NCBI GenBank assembly: GCA_018818165.1
Contig: JAHISP010000084.1
Coordinates: 248,001 to 312,000, forward strand
Origin: Bacteroidota bacterium
GTDB lineage: Bacteria > Bacteroidota > Ignavibacteria > Ignavibacteriales > Melioribacteraceae
Length of the DNA: 64,000 nt
Direction of reading: 5' to 3'
Shown: positions 33,813 through 43,935 of the stretch, piece after piece
Position numbering within the stretch: the first letter of the stretch is position 1
How the letters are laid out: the number at the start of each line of letters is the position of its first letter
Made by a program: the position numbers and the translations under genes
Notes under the pieces: generated by a model
The model's input: the letters and a program-made list of their open reading frames with translations, nothing else
The model's database searches: none
Told to the model about the DNA's origin: nothing

Positions 33813-34820
33813 TTATTTATAATCTGGTGAAGTTGGTTCATCGGATATCAGTTCTGGATATAATTTTTTCATCACCAATTTAGCTTTTCGATTTTCAGAA
33901 AATAATCCCCAGTGTCCTTCAGTTCCAGTGCCTTTCCAAGATTCATCAAATGACGCAAAATTAAAAACTATAACATTGCTTTCCTTTGACCATTTCATTA
34001 ACTGATTAAAATATATATTTTGTTTTACTTCATCACCAGCCTTTGGAACGTGAAGATCGCCTTCAGTATAAGTGGGCCAACCAGCTTCAGTGATAATAAT
34101 TTTCTTGTTAGGAATTACTGATTTTAAACTATCATAAATATGCTCTGTAAATTCCATTGCTTTATCAATATCTATTTTTCCCCAAACTGGATAAATATGA
34201 GTGGCAACAAAATCAACAGCATCAATTACTTTTTGACTTTCCGCTAAATTAGCCCAATAGTCCCAAGTATCGGCTGTTGTTACGGGGACAGTAGTTTTTG
34301 ATTGAACCTCTTTGATGTAGGCAATTAATTTTTCTTGAGGAACTTTATGGTCACTCCAAAATACTTGTGATTCATTTCCAACATTTATTGCAATCACAAT
34401 GTCTTTATATTTATTAGCTAATTCAATCCCAAGTTTTATTTGATTTACATTATCTTCCACATATTTTGGTTCGCCATCCATCCAAATTCCAAGTAAAACT
34501 TTAAGATTAATGTTTTCGTTTTTTATCACTTCTAAAACATCAATGAGATGTTGGTCCGCACCATAAGTTCGTATAATTTTCCAGTTCTTCTCCAAAATTT
34601 TCATATCTTCCCAAACTTCTTCTTTAGTTGGAAATATTTTACTTCGTGGATCATCACCCTGGCGATAACCCGAGTAAGATATTGCCCAGCCTGGAAACTC
34701 ATTGCTTAGTAAATCAATTTTTGATTCTTTTATTTTAACGTCAGAATCCATAGTTGAACATCCGTAAAGAGAAAGAACAAAAAATAACGGAACAAATAAA
34801 TATTTTCTTTGCAACTTCAT
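33813..34820 (-). CDS. GH17 beta-1,3-glucanase lipoprotein
   Basis: 335 residues with lipobox LYGC (Cys21). GH17 landmarks are WAISYSGYRQGDDPRS, IIRTYGADQH, acid/base Glu150 in INVGNESQVFWSDH, ATHIYPVWGK, nucleophile Glu245 in IIITEAGWPTY and the ending HWGLFSENRKAKLVMKKLYP. It starts one base after the stop of the GPH symporter, with GGAGAAAG inside the symporter's last codons, so translation is coupled. It differs from the other GH17 in lacking the insert after LGLWLKAE. As a membrane-bound enzyme it probably trims glucan or oligosaccharides near the transporter or on the surface. Confidence 0.92.
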   Translation of the reverse strand: MKLQRKYLFVPLFFVLSLYGCSTMDSDVKIKESKIDLLSNEFPGWAISYSGYRQGDDPRSKIFPTKEEVWEDMKILEKNWKIIRTYGADQHLIDVLEVIKNENINLKVLLGIWMDGEPKYVEDNVNQIKLGIELANKYKDIVIAINVGNESQVFWSDHKVPQEKLIAYIKEVQSKTTVPVTTADTWDYWANLAESQKVIDAVDFVATHIYPVWGKIDIDKAMEFTEHIYDSLKSVIPNKKIIITEAGWPTYTEGDLHVPKAGDEVKQNIYFNQLMKWSKESNVIVFNFASFDESWKGTGTEGHWGLFSENRKAKLVMKKLYPELISDEPTSPDYK

Positions 34821-34821
34821 T

Positions 34822-36168
34822 TTACTTTCTCCTATCAGAAAGTTCTGCTTGAACTTTTTCCATAAATGGTTCTGTTAAATTATAGAAAAATAATACACCC
34901 GCTGATAAGATCATCAAAACACCAGGTATAACACTCAACATCATTTTAATACCCCAAATTGCATCAGGAGTTTGCACAGCGTTTGGCACATAATTAAATA
35001 GCGCGAGTAACCAACCAGTTATTGCACCACCAATACCCCAACCAAATTTTTGACCAAATGTAGCTGCTGAAAAAACAATTCCTGTAGCTCTCCTTCCAAA
35101 TTTCCACTCAGCATAATCCGCTGTATCGGCATACATTGCCCAAAGTATTGGAACACCAGGTCCATTCAAAAATCCAACAAGAGCCGAAAGACCATAAGCT
35201 ATATAATATTGATCAGGGCCTGGAAAAAAGAGAGCTAAAACAGCAAGACCTGAAAGCACATTACTGGCTATATATGTGTTTCTCTTGCCAAACTTCTTTG
35301 TTAAAGGTTTAGATAATGGAATTCCAATAATTAAACCAATTGTTCCTAAAACAGCAAACATTGAGAATAATCCTTCATCGCCTACATAGTATTGAAAATA
35401 ATAAAGCCCAACAGCAATTCTTAAAGAAAGGAAAATGAAAGTAACTAATCCCATAACGAATAATATTACCCAAGGACGATTGTGCATTAAATCTTTTAAA
35501 TCTTCCTTTAATGGGGTAGCTTCTGTTTGAACTGGTTCTATTCTTTCTTTCGTTGAATAAAATGTTACGTAAAACATTCCAATTGCGATGACGGCAAAGA
35601 GTGCCATTGTTAACTGATAACCAAGTGCTTTATCACCAGCGCCAAAAAATGCAATTAATGGAAGCGTTAGTGCTTGCACCATTAAAGCTGCACTTTGTCC
35701 AAGCACAAATCTGTAAGAATTAAGACTTGTACGTTCAACAGAATTAGATGTCATAACTCCAGACAATGCACCATAAGGAATGTTATTTGCTGTATAGACC
35801 ATCATCATTAAAATGTATGTAACGTATGCATAAATTATTTTTCCGTTTAAACTAAAATCCGGAGTTGTGAACATAAGCACTGCCAAAATTCCAAATGGAA
35901 ATGCAGTCCATTTAATCCAAGGTCTAAATCTTCCATGTTTAGATTTAGTTCTATCAGCCAACGCACCCATCATAGGATCATTAATTGCATCCCAAATTCG
36001 AGATAATAAAAACAGAGTACCAACTGCAGCCGCTGGTATTCCAAAAATATCGGTGTAATAATACATTAGGAAAATCATAACTGTTTGGAAGACTATATTA
36101 GCTGCAAAATCTCCAAGTCCATAACCAACCTTTTCTTTAAATGATAATTTTTGATCCAACTGTGTCAT
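34822..36168 (-). CDS. GPH-family sugar:cation symporter (MFS)
   Basis: 448 residues with twelve transmembrane helices, standard size for GPH (MelB-like) carriers. Typical pieces are KVGYGLGDFAANIVFQTVM at the start, the cation-site loop with RIWDAINDPMMGALADRTKS, and HGRFRPWIKW. The central loop (~195-225) and LWAMYADTADYAEWKFGRRA also fit. It would import mono- or oligosaccharides with Na+ or H+. Tight coupling to GH17 downstream and GH3 upstream fits import of gluco-oligosaccharides. It gives this locus three inner membrane sugar carriers in total. Confidence 0.92.
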   Translation of the reverse strand: MTQLDQKLSFKEKVGYGLGDFAANIVFQTVMIFLMYYYTDIFGIPAAAVGTLFLLSRIWDAINDPMMGALADRTKSKHGRFRPWIKWTAFPFGILAVLMFTTPDFSLNGKIIYAYVTYILMMMVYTANNIPYGALSGVMTSNSVERTSLNSYRFVLGQSAALMVQALTLPLIAFFGAGDKALGYQLTMALFAVIAIGMFYVTFYSTKERIEPVQTEATPLKEDLKDLMHNRPWVILFVMGLVTFIFLSLRIAVGLYYFQYYVGDEGLFSMFAVLGTIGLIIGIPLSKPLTKKFGKRNTYIASNVLSGLAVLALFFPGPDQYYIAYGLSALVGFLNGPGVPILWAMYADTADYAEWKFGRRATGIVFSAATFGQKFGWGIGGAITGWLLALFNYVPNAVQTPDAIWGIKMMLSVIPGVLMILSAGVLFFYNLTEPFMEKVQAELSDRRK

Positions 36169-36188
36169 TCAACAATCCTTTTTTGATT

Positions 36189-38399
36189 TTAATTTTCTTT
36201 AACTAATTCAAACTCTTTTGTTAGTCTTATATCATCTGAAGCACTACCAATGTGAATAATAAATTTACCTAGCTCAGCTTTGAATTTTTTTGATTCTACA
36301 TCATAAAATGATAACATACTTTCATCAACTTGAAACTTCACTTCTTTTGTTTCGCCAACTTCCAAAAATATTTTTTCAAATCCTTTCAATTCTTTCTTAG
36401 GTCTTTTAACCGAAGAAGCTACATCTTCAATGTAGAGCTGAACTACTTCACTACCAGCAATGGCGCCGTTATTTTCAATAGATACAACAACTTCTATATT
36501 ATTACCTGCTGTGAGAATACTTCCACTTAGTTTTACATCTTTATATTTAAATGTTGTATAAGATAACCCATGTCCAAATGCAAATTGTGGCTCAACATTA
36601 TAACTATCAAAATATCTATAGCCAACAAAGACACCTTCTTTGTATTCAACTTCAAGTCCATTACCAGGAAAATCACCTAATTTATAATCTGGTGAATCCT
36701 CTAACTTTTTAGGAAATGTAAAAGGAAGTTTCCCTGAAGGATTAATATCTCCAAATAGAATTTCGGCAAAAACATTTCCAGCTTCTGAACCGGCATACCA
36801 TCCTTGAACAATTGCGGGTGCGATATCAACCCATTTACTTATATCAATTGGAGAACCACCAATTAAAAAAACAATTGTATTTTTATTGGCTTCAAGCACT
36901 TCCTTTATAAGTTTATCTTGTCCATAAGGTAAGTTCATATCAACACGATCAGCACTTTCTAAATCTTGGTGATGATTCAATCCAACAAACATTATAACAC
37001 AATCAGCATTTTTAGCTAAATCAACAGCTTCATCCTTCAATTCTATTTTGTAGTTAGCATTAACTTCACTGGTATCTATTACACCCTTTGCCCAGTCAAA
37101 AGTTGAAGTGCTTTTATTTCCTTGCGCAAATTTTAAATTAACCTTATCGCCAAGTTTATTTTGCAATCCTTCAAGTGGAGTAATTTCATATTTTGTTTTT
37201 ACTCCACAGCTTCCTCCACCTTGTGCATGTTTTGTGATTGCATTCTCACCAATAACAGCAAGGGTTTTAATGTTTTCTAATTTTAATGGTAATGTTTTAT
37301 TTTCATTTTTTAATAGAACAACCGCTTCTTCTGCAACTTTCTTTGCCGTCGCGAAATTTCTTTCGCTAATGAATTCTCCCTTAGATCTATTTTCATCAAA
37401 AACTTTTGATTTAAACATTGAAGTTAATATTCTTCTAACCTTATCGTTAATTACTTCAATATCAACTTCTCCATTTTCCACAACATCTTTTAGGGCATCA
37501 GCAAAATAATAGTCATCATAGTTATCTTTATTTGTACCCATCTCAATATCAAGCCCTGCTAATGCTGCGTCTTTGGTGGAATGTACTCCATCCCAATCAG
37601 ATATTACTGCCCCGTTAAAACCCCATTCATTCTTTAAAATATCAGTTAAAAGATATGTGTTTTCACTGCACCATTTACCTCGGAATTTATTATAGGCACT
37701 CATTACGGTTAAAGCATTTCCTTCTTGTACCGCCGCTTTAAATCCTGGCAAATAAATTTCTCGTATTGTTCTTTCATCAATTTCTACATTTACTTTAAAG
37801 CGCTCATATTCTTGATTATTAAAAGCATAATGTTTTACACAAGCTGCTACATCTTGTTCTTGAACGCCTTGAATATAAGGCACAACCATTTTGCTTATTA
37901 AGTATGGGTCTTCTGACATGTATTCAAAATTTCTTCCGCATAAAGGTGAACGGTGAACATTAATTCCAGGTCCTAAAATAATGTCTTTTCCTCTAGCACG
38001 TGCTTCTCTGCCAAGTACAGTGCCATATTCGTGAGCTAAATTAATGTTCCATGTAGCAGCCAAAGCTGTACCCCTTGGCAAATAAGTTGAAAAATCGTTA
38101 TCCCAACCAGCAACATCCCAACTGTCTCTTTTAATTTCTTCACGAACACCATTGGGTCCATCTGACATTTTCCATTCTGGAATTCCTAATCTTTCAACAC
38201 CTGCATTCGTAAATTTTGAATTGCCATGCAGCATTGAAATTTTTTCATCTAAAGTAAGTTGTGACATCAATTTTTCAACTTTATCACGTACTGAATCATT
38301 AGATTGAGCAAATACATTATTTGTAAATTTTGTTGACATAATTATTACCATTAAAATTAGAGCTATGGATTTAGCTATTATTCGATTCTTTTTTACCAT
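36189..38399 (-). CDS. GH3 beta-glucosidase, periplasmic (BglB type)
   Basis: 736 residues with a signal peptide (~1-32, ending NNVFAQ). N-terminal TIM barrel ~40-340 with LGIPEWKMSDGPNGVREE and the nucleophile Asp268 in AVISDWDGVHS. The alpha/beta sandwich is ~370-590, starting KVAEEAVVLLKNENKTLPL. The Fn3-like C-terminal domain is ~620-735 (QFAFGHGLSYTTFKY is the usual link). The barrel-first order is normal for exported GH3 of this type. It releases glucose from the non-reducing end of beta-gluco-oligosaccharides. The neighbour at 38419 is a second, different GH3, so the two probably split linkages (beta-1,3 and beta-1,4 or beta-1,6); which is which cannot be read from the sequence. Confidence 0.92.
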   Translation of the reverse strand: MVKKNRIIAKSIALILMVIIMSTKFTNNVFAQSNDSVRDKVEKLMSQLTLDEKISMLHGNSKFTNAGVERLGIPEWKMSDGPNGVREEIKRDSWDVAGWDNDFSTYLPRGTALAATWNINLAHEYGTVLGREARARGKDIILGPGINVHRSPLCGRNFEYMSEDPYLISKMVVPYIQGVQEQDVAACVKHYAFNNQEYERFKVNVEIDERTIREIYLPGFKAAVQEGNALTVMSAYNKFRGKWCSENTYLLTDILKNEWGFNGAVISDWDGVHSTKDAALAGLDIEMGTNKDNYDDYYFADALKDVVENGEVDIEVINDKVRRILTSMFKSKVFDENRSKGEFISERNFATAKKVAEEAVVLLKNENKTLPLKLENIKTLAVIGENAITKHAQGGGSCGVKTKYEITPLEGLQNKLGDKVNLKFAQGNKSTSTFDWAKGVIDTSEVNANYKIELKDEAVDLAKNADCVIMFVGLNHHQDLESADRVDMNLPYGQDKLIKEVLEANKNTIVFLIGGSPIDISKWVDIAPAIVQGWYAGSEAGNVFAEILFGDINPSGKLPFTFPKKLEDSPDYKLGDFPGNGLEVEYKEGVFVGYRYFDSYNVEPQFAFGHGLSYTTFKYKDVKLSGSILTAGNNIEVVVSIENNGAIAGSEVVQLYIEDVASSVKRPKKELKGFEKIFLEVGETKEVKFQVDESMLSFYDVESKKFKAELGKFIIHIGSASDDIRLTKEFELVKEN

Positions 38400-38418
38400 T
38401 TACCGTTTCTCACTAATA

Positions 38419-40665
38419 CTATTTGATAAATTGTTTTAAGCTAATTGTTTTTGAAAGATTATCAATTTGAAAAGCAAATTCGCCTGGCTCAACAACTTTT
38501 TTATTCTCACGATTATGAAATGAAAGATTTTCTGGAGTAATTATAAATTTCACTTTTTTCTCTTCGCCAGGTTTGAGATTAACTTTATCAAATCCTTTTA
38601 ATTGCCTTGTTGGTCTTGAAACACTTCCAAATTTGTCCGTTACATATAATTCTACAGATTCTTTACCTTCAACATCGCCAATGTTTTTAACAGTAACTGA
38701 AATATGTATTTCATCATTTATTGTTTGTGCATTAGACACAACTAAATCAATATACTCAAATGATGTGTAGCTTAACCCATGACCAAATTGCCACTGTGGT
38801 TTATAATGATTGTCTTCACTTTCTTCAATTGGTTTGTAGTCATAAGTAGTGTTTCCAGAAACTGTTTTAGGATAACTGAACGGTAATTTACCAGATGGAT
38901 TTATTTTACCTAAAAGTATGTCAACTGTTGCGTCTCCACCTTCTAATCCAGGCAAATAACCCAGAACAACAGCCTCAACCTTATCAACAATTTTACTTAT
39001 TACTCTGGGTCTACCTTCAAATAAAACTAGAATTATTGGTTTACCGGTTTTAGCTAATTCGTCTACTAGTTTTAACTGAGCTTCTTCAAGTGTTAAATCA
39101 AAAATATTACCAGGTGTTTCGCAATAAGGTGCTTCACCAAGACTTGCAATTATCACATCACTTTCTTTAGCAGCATCAACCGCAGCTTGAATATTTATAA
39201 CGCTGTCTATTCCAACACCCTCAACATATTTTACATTTTCTTTCCCAAACCCAACTTGTAATGCTTCGTAAAAAGTATTTTTCTCTTTAGGATAAAGGGC
39301 TTCGTTATTACCTTGCCAAACATACGACCACCCACCGTTTAAATACATCATTTTATTTGCAGTAGGACCAGTCAATAATATTTTTGTATTCCTATTTAGT
39401 GGAAGTATTGAATTATTATTTTTTAATAACGTAATTGATTCACTTGCAGCTTGTTTGTTAATTTCTGCTGATTCTTTTGATGCAAACTTAGATGCCAAGC
39501 TTTTATCTGGATATGGATTGTTAAATAAACCTAATGCAAATTTAACTCTAAGAATTCTTCTAACTGCATCGTCTATTCTTGATTCTGGAACTTCACCGTC
39601 TTCTACTAATTCTTTCAGAAGAATAGCAAAATCAACATTAAGTGGAACCATACTCATATCAATACCAGCCATTACAGCCAATTTAACAGCTTCTTTAGGA
39701 GATTCAGAAATTCCATCTCTTGTATGCAATCTTTCAACATCCATCCAATCAGAAACGATGAATCCTGAAAATCCAAGTTCTTCCTTCAATACTTTTGTAA
39801 GTAAATTATAATCAGAATGAACTGGAATACCATTTATCTCAGCAGAATTTGCCATTACTGTTAAAGCACCTGCTTTTACTCCTGCTGCAAATGGTGGCAA
39901 TAACAAATCTCTTAAAACTCGTTCTGGAATCCATGCTGGAGTTCTATCAAGACCGTTATTAGGTAGACTATAACCGATATAATGTTTTAAGCAAGCAGCA
40001 CCTGATGTAGGGTTTGACAAATCATCCCCTTGCATTCCTTCAACATATTCTTTAGCAAATTCGGTGGTTAAGTAAGAATCTTCACCAAAAGTTTCCCAAA
40101 ATCTTGGCCAGTAAGGCTCACGTGCTAAACCAAGAACTGGATTAAAATTCCAAGGAATGCCAGAAGCACGCATTTCTAGAGCAGTAATTTCTGCTGATTT
40201 TCTTACTAGCTCTCTATTTCTTGATGCTGCTATAGTAAAACCTTGTGGAAATAAAGTTGAACCTAAAGTATAGGTTGCTCCATGAATAGCATCAATTCCA
40301 TATAGAATGGGAATTTTTAATCTACTTTCTTTTGTGGCAACATCTTGAATGGTGGTAATAATTTCATGCCAACTTTCTAATGGATTTGCGGCTTGTCCAG
40401 TATTAAGCAGTGACCCAACTTTATATTTTAAGATTAGCTCTCTTAACTTTTTAATGTCAATGTGAAGTGGTTCTGTTTGAACTCTGTTTTTTCCCTCAAT
40501 TGAAAAACTTTGAAGAGCAATCTGAGTCATTTGACCAACTTTTTCCTCAATAGTCATTTGAGAAATGAGCGAGTCAATTTTGCCTTCATTTTCCATTACA
40601 TTCTTAACTTGAGCATTACCTTTTACAATAAACACAAAAAGAATAAGTAGAATTTTAAATTTCAT
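38419..40665 (-). CDS. GH3 beta-glucosidase, periplasmic (BglX type)
   Basis: 748 residues with a signal peptide (1-18, ending GNAQ). It follows the BglX pattern: IDSLISQMTIEEKVGQMTQI, PILYGIDAIHGATYT, NFNPVLGLAREPYWPRFWET, and CLKHYIGYSLP. The nucleophile is Asp306 in FIVSDWMDVERL. The alpha/beta sandwich starts QAASESITLLKNNNSILPL, and an Fn3-like tail follows FGHGLSYTSFEY. It would hydrolyse terminal glucose from beta-linked oligosaccharides in the periplasm. GGAGAAAT lies before the ATG and the next GH3 starts 20 bases after the stop; one operon with GH16 upstream. Confidence 0.92.
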   Translation of the reverse strand: MKFKILLILFVFIVKGNAQVKNVMENEGKIDSLISQMTIEEKVGQMTQIALQSFSIEGKNRVQTEPLHIDIKKLRELILKYKVGSLLNTGQAANPLESWHEIITTIQDVATKESRLKIPILYGIDAIHGATYTLGSTLFPQGFTIAASRNRELVRKSAEITALEMRASGIPWNFNPVLGLAREPYWPRFWETFGEDSYLTTEFAKEYVEGMQGDDLSNPTSGAACLKHYIGYSLPNNGLDRTPAWIPERVLRDLLLPPFAAGVKAGALTVMANSAEINGIPVHSDYNLLTKVLKEELGFSGFIVSDWMDVERLHTRDGISESPKEAVKLAVMAGIDMSMVPLNVDFAILLKELVEDGEVPESRIDDAVRRILRVKFALGLFNNPYPDKSLASKFASKESAEINKQAASESITLLKNNNSILPLNRNTKILLTGPTANKMMYLNGGWSYVWQGNNEALYPKEKNTFYEALQVGFGKENVKYVEGVGIDSVINIQAAVDAAKESDVIIASLGEAPYCETPGNIFDLTLEEAQLKLVDELAKTGKPIILVLFEGRPRVISKIVDKVEAVVLGYLPGLEGGDATVDILLGKINPSGKLPFSYPKTVSGNTTYDYKPIEESEDNHYKPQWQFGHGLSYTSFEYIDLVVSNAQTINDEIHISVTVKNIGDVEGKESVELYVTDKFGSVSRPTRQLKGFDKVNLKPGEEKKVKFIITPENLSFHNRENKKVVEPGEFAFQIDNLSKTISLKQFIK

Positions 40666-40675
40666 ATTTCTCCAT

Positions 40676-42487
40676 TTACTTAAGAAGTAACATTTTTTTA
40701 GTTTTAATAAAATCTTCGGTTTGAAGTTGGTAAAAATAAACTCCGCTCACTAAATTTTTTCCTAAGTCCTTAAAATTTAATGTTTGAGTATGTTTACCAG
40801 CTTCTTGGGTTTGATTAACTAGTAAACCAACTTCGTTGCCAAGTATATCAAATATTTTAAGTTTAACTTTACTTTTGCTTTGTAATATATATTCAATTTT
40901 AGTTGAAGGGTTAAACGGATTAGGGTAATTTTGAAGCAGCTCATATTTATTCAATGGATTGCTATTGTATCCAACAGAATTTGGAATTGGATTAATTTTT
41001 ATTCCACTTAAAACAACTCTATTTATTTCTGGTGAAAGTATTATTTCAAGCAGCTCATCGTTAACACTAATCTTTGTGGTAAAATCGTATGCAGCATTTT
41101 TACCAACTTCCGCAAAAATATCCAAATTATCCAATAGCAATTTATCTTCAATTGTAACATCAAAGACTCTATTGCCAGAAGAAGAAAAATATTTTTCCGC
41201 AAACATTAAAGTTACATCATATTCATTATTAGGTAATTTAATATTATATTTTCTTGTTGCCTCGCCATCAGTAAGATAAATTAAATCCTCATTGGTATTT
41301 GCAATTTGTGTATTGCTTGGCCAAGCACCATCACCACTATCAATAAAACCATATTTTAGAGATTCGTCCCATTCTTGATCAGCTAGAAAGTCATTAACCA
41401 AAAGCCCCCCAACATTAATGTGCAAAGGAAATTCTGGAATATAAGTTGGAATAATTGTTTTAACAGATGTAGAAATTATATTTCCCCAAATATCATTTAT
41501 GTTCATAACAATAAGGTTTGTTGCAACTGAAGAAATAAAATTATTTGTAGTTAAAGTAACCTTGGTTAAATCTTTTGAAAGCACAGCTGAACCTAATGTT
41601 GCACCAGAAATAATATAATTTGAAACCGTTTCTGCAGACGATTTATTTAATTCTTCAGAAAACTTTATTTCAATATTTCCATTTTCAAATGCTTTTGCAC
41701 ATACTAATGTTGGTTTTGCAACATCTGTATATCCAGTATTTACAGCGTTAGTTAAGCATAAAATTAATTTTCCATCATTAAAAACAACATTTTCTGGAAG
41801 GAAATCGCACATATTGCCTTGGAAGGTGTGGGTAGCCTTTCCCCAGCGAGTTGCATCATATGAATCAAAATTATCTCGCCATTGAGGAGTGAAATTATTA
41901 TCAGTTCCATAATTACCAGCACCTGGAGTATAAGATGAGTAGCTAACCCAGTCGTATTGTGCAAAAGTTGGAAGTGAATAATCATTCCACTCACCAACCC
42001 AATTAGCATATTCTGGATTCCAAATGTTCATCATTATTTTTTGTGACAAATTTAGTCCATTAATATGTTCACCAGTTTGTCTATGAACTTCAATGGAATC
42101 AACAAACCATGCAACATAATCTGGAGTCCACTCAAAAGCATAAGTATGAAATTCTTCATATTGATTAAACGAAATTGGGTGATTTCTCTCGTGCCCAACT
42201 TGATTACGAGTTATAGGATTAAATTGCATCATATCATCGTAGCGACCCACGTTTTCAATATCTATTTCATTCCAATCAGCCGTAGAAGTTATCTCGTGAT
42301 AAGTGAAGAATGAAGAAATAACACCAACACGGTTGGCGGGCTTCATATTAACTTCAAATCTACCATAAAGAAATGCGTCATGTGTTCTATACTCTGCCCC
42401 TTTATAGTTTTTAGCTATACTAGTTTGCAAAAATATGAAAACTATGAACCCAATTATTAAAAAAGAATACTTTATGTTTTTAGTCAT
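40676..42487 (-). CDS. Circularly permuted GH16 lichenase with Ig-like, malectin and T9SS domains
   Basis: 603 residues; signal peptide 1-25. Residues ~27-187 start AKNYKGAEYRTHDAFLYGRF, contain the catalytic DWNEIDIENVG (Glu74 nucleophile, Asp76, Glu78 acid/base) and end AQYDWVSYSSYTPG. Residues ~203-246 (RDNFDSYDATRWGKATHTFQ, then VVFNDGKLILCLT) correspond to the strand that in Bacillus lichenase is at the N-terminus (..FNSYNSGTWEKADG..). The domain is thus circularly permuted, exactly as in the known Fibrobacter succinogenes 1,3-1,4-beta-glucanase. Then follow a Big_5-type Ig domain (~258-350), a malectin-like domain (~353-500) and a T9SS sorting domain (LLQNYPNPFNPSTKIEYIL, end KKMLLLK). 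It is predicted to cut mixed-linkage beta-glucan or lichenan at the cell surface. Confidence 0.9.
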   Translation of the reverse strand: MTKNIKYSFLIIGFIVFIFLQTSIAKNYKGAEYRTHDAFLYGRFEVNMKPANRVGVISSFFTYHEITSTADWNEIDIENVGRYDDMMQFNPITRNQVGHERNHPISFNQYEEFHTYAFEWTPDYVAWFVDSIEVHRQTGEHINGLNLSQKIMMNIWNPEYANWVGEWNDYSLPTFAQYDWVSYSSYTPGAGNYGTDNNFTPQWRDNFDSYDATRWGKATHTFQGNMCDFLPENVVFNDGKLILCLTNAVNTGYTDVAKPTLVCAKAFENGNIEIKFSEELNKSSAETVSNYIISGATLGSAVLSKDLTKVTLTTNNFISSVATNLIVMNINDIWGNIISTSVKTIIPTYIPEFPLHINVGGLLVNDFLADQEWDESLKYGFIDSGDGAWPSNTQIANTNEDLIYLTDGEATRKYNIKLPNNEYDVTLMFAEKYFSSSGNRVFDVTIEDKLLLDNLDIFAEVGKNAAYDFTTKISVNDELLEIILSPEINRVVLSGIKINPIPNSVGYNSNPLNKYELLQNYPNPFNPSTKIEYILQSKSKVKLKIFDILGNEVGLLVNQTQEAGKHTQTLNFKDLGKNLVSGVYFYQLQTEDFIKTKKMLLLK

Positions 42488-42560
42488 TGTTCTCTTTAAT
42501 TTTTAATGTTAAAAATATTATCACTACTTTTTAATAAACATTTATAATGTAGCACGGTAT

Positions 42561-43823
42561 TTATTTAAGTAACATCATTTTTTTTGATTCTCTATGTGTA
42601 CCAACTTGTAAAGTATAGAAATAAAATCCAGAACTTAAATTTTGAGCATTAAATGTTGTGCTGTGCAACCCAGCGTTTTCAAAATTGTCAACAATTGTTT
42701 CAACCTCTTGACCTAAAGTATTATAAACTATTAGTTTTACAAATCCACTTTCTTGCAAATTATACTGAATTTTTGTTGCTGGATTAAATGGGTTTGGAAA
42801 ATTTTGTTCCAACTTAAAGCTTGTTGGTTGGTAAGCAATTATATCGTTTGTTGATGTAATTGTTATAGGAATATTTTCATTCACAACTCTATTAAATAAA
42901 ATACGGTGTCCAGCATTATTTAGATGAATACCATCACCACTACCATAAGTAGAAACGATTTTTCCACTTTCATCTGCTATTGTAGACCAAAAATCGATAG
43001 CAGAATCACCCCAAATTGAATAAGTAGAATCTCTTACATCCATTAATGATTGTCGCTGGATGTCAGTTAAATTTCGAGGTTGAGTTGTTGCAACCCAAAC
43101 TGGAACATTTGCTGAATCGGCTTTATTCATAACTACACTATAATTAAATAATTGTTCTTCAACAGAATAATTATATGCCGCATCGTTTGAAGGAAGATTA
43201 ATAATAATTGCAATTGGTGAATATGATAAGGCTTTTGTTATATTGTGCCCAATTGCTGGTGATGGTCTATTTGCTGGTGTAACATAACCATTAGGAAGTA
43301 TTTCATAAGTTGTATAACCGCCAACAGCTAAATTAATTACATTTACAGCAGTATTTCTTTGTTGTACATATTTTTTATATCTAGTAACCCAAGCACTATC
43401 GTTCGTTGTTACCCCAACACCTGCAGCTGTTGAAGAACCTAAAACAAGAATGAACTTACTTTCAGATTGCTCTCTAATTGTAAAAGAATTTGAACTCATT
43501 GCATAAACAGAATCATTTGAAGTATCAGTAATTTTTATTTTGCATTCACTTGAAATAGAATCTGGAACATACCATGTATATTCACGTGCCGCTGATGGCC
43601 AGATCAGTGATATATTTTCCCAATCAACACCATCATTAAATGAGATATCTATTCTAATCAAACTAACCTTATCGCTTGTCCAAATTATTTTAGGTGAGCT
43701 TTTGTGCTCCCATATTTCTCCTCCATTTGGAGAAATAAGATTTAAAGATTGGGAAAACAATAAAGTATTAATCGAAAATAAAAATAGAATTAGAATTTTG
43801 TTTTGCTTCAATATTTTACTCAT
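42561..43823 (-). CDS. SGNH/GDSL hydrolase with T9SS sorting domain
   Basis: About 420 residues from the ATG at 43823; the frame is open six codons upstream to a TTG. Signal peptide (KQNKILILFLFSINTLLFSQ). Residues ~25-115 form an Ig-like domain of the type starting SPNGGEIWEHKSSPKIIW. Residues ~120-325 are an SGNH hydrolase: block I FILVLGSSTAAGVG (nucleophile Ser), block III-like NLPSNDAAYNYS, and block V DGIHLNNAGHRILF with the Asp-His pair. The tail is a T9SS domain (LEQNFPNPFNPATKIQYNL, end KKMMLLK). These enzymes remove acetyl or other esters from glycans; an esterase in a beta-glucan locus would help with acetylated cell-wall material. No precise substrate can be given. Confidence 0.85.
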   Translation of the reverse strand: MSKILKQNKILILFLFSINTLLFSQSLNLISPNGGEIWEHKSSPKIIWTSDKVSLIRIDISFNDGVDWENISLIWPSAAREYTWYVPDSISSECKIKITDTSNDSVYAMSSNSFTIREQSESKFILVLGSSTAAGVGVTTNDSAWVTRYKKYVQQRNTAVNVINLAVGGYTTYEILPNGYVTPANRPSPAIGHNITKALSYSPIAIIINLPSNDAAYNYSVEEQLFNYSVVMNKADSANVPVWVATTQPRNLTDIQRQSLMDVRDSTYSIWGDSAIDFWSTIADESGKIVSTYGSGDGIHLNNAGHRILFNRVVNENIPITITSTNDIIAYQPTSFKLEQNFPNPFNPATKIQYNLQESGFVKLIVYNTLGQEVETIVDNFENAGLHSTTFNAQNLSSGFYFYTLQVGTHRESKKMMLLK

Positions 43824-43886
43824 ATCAACTAATATTAACAATTATAATTAAAAAGCTAAGGGTTTATTTTCCCTAATATTTTAGAT

Positions 43887-43927
43887 GAATTAAAAGACGT
43901 TCCCAAAATAAGAGCATCTTTTAATTC
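43887..43927 (-). promoter_or_regulatory. AT-rich hairpin after the PorV-like gene
   Basis: GAATTAAAAGA (43887-43897) and TCTTTTAATTC (43917-43927) form an 11-pair stem with a 19-base loop, just past the stop of the PorV-like gene and before the SGNH gene. No T-run follows on the minus strand; it may be a weak terminator or a processing site dividing the operon. Confidence 0.4.
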
Positions 43928-43935
43928 AATTATTT

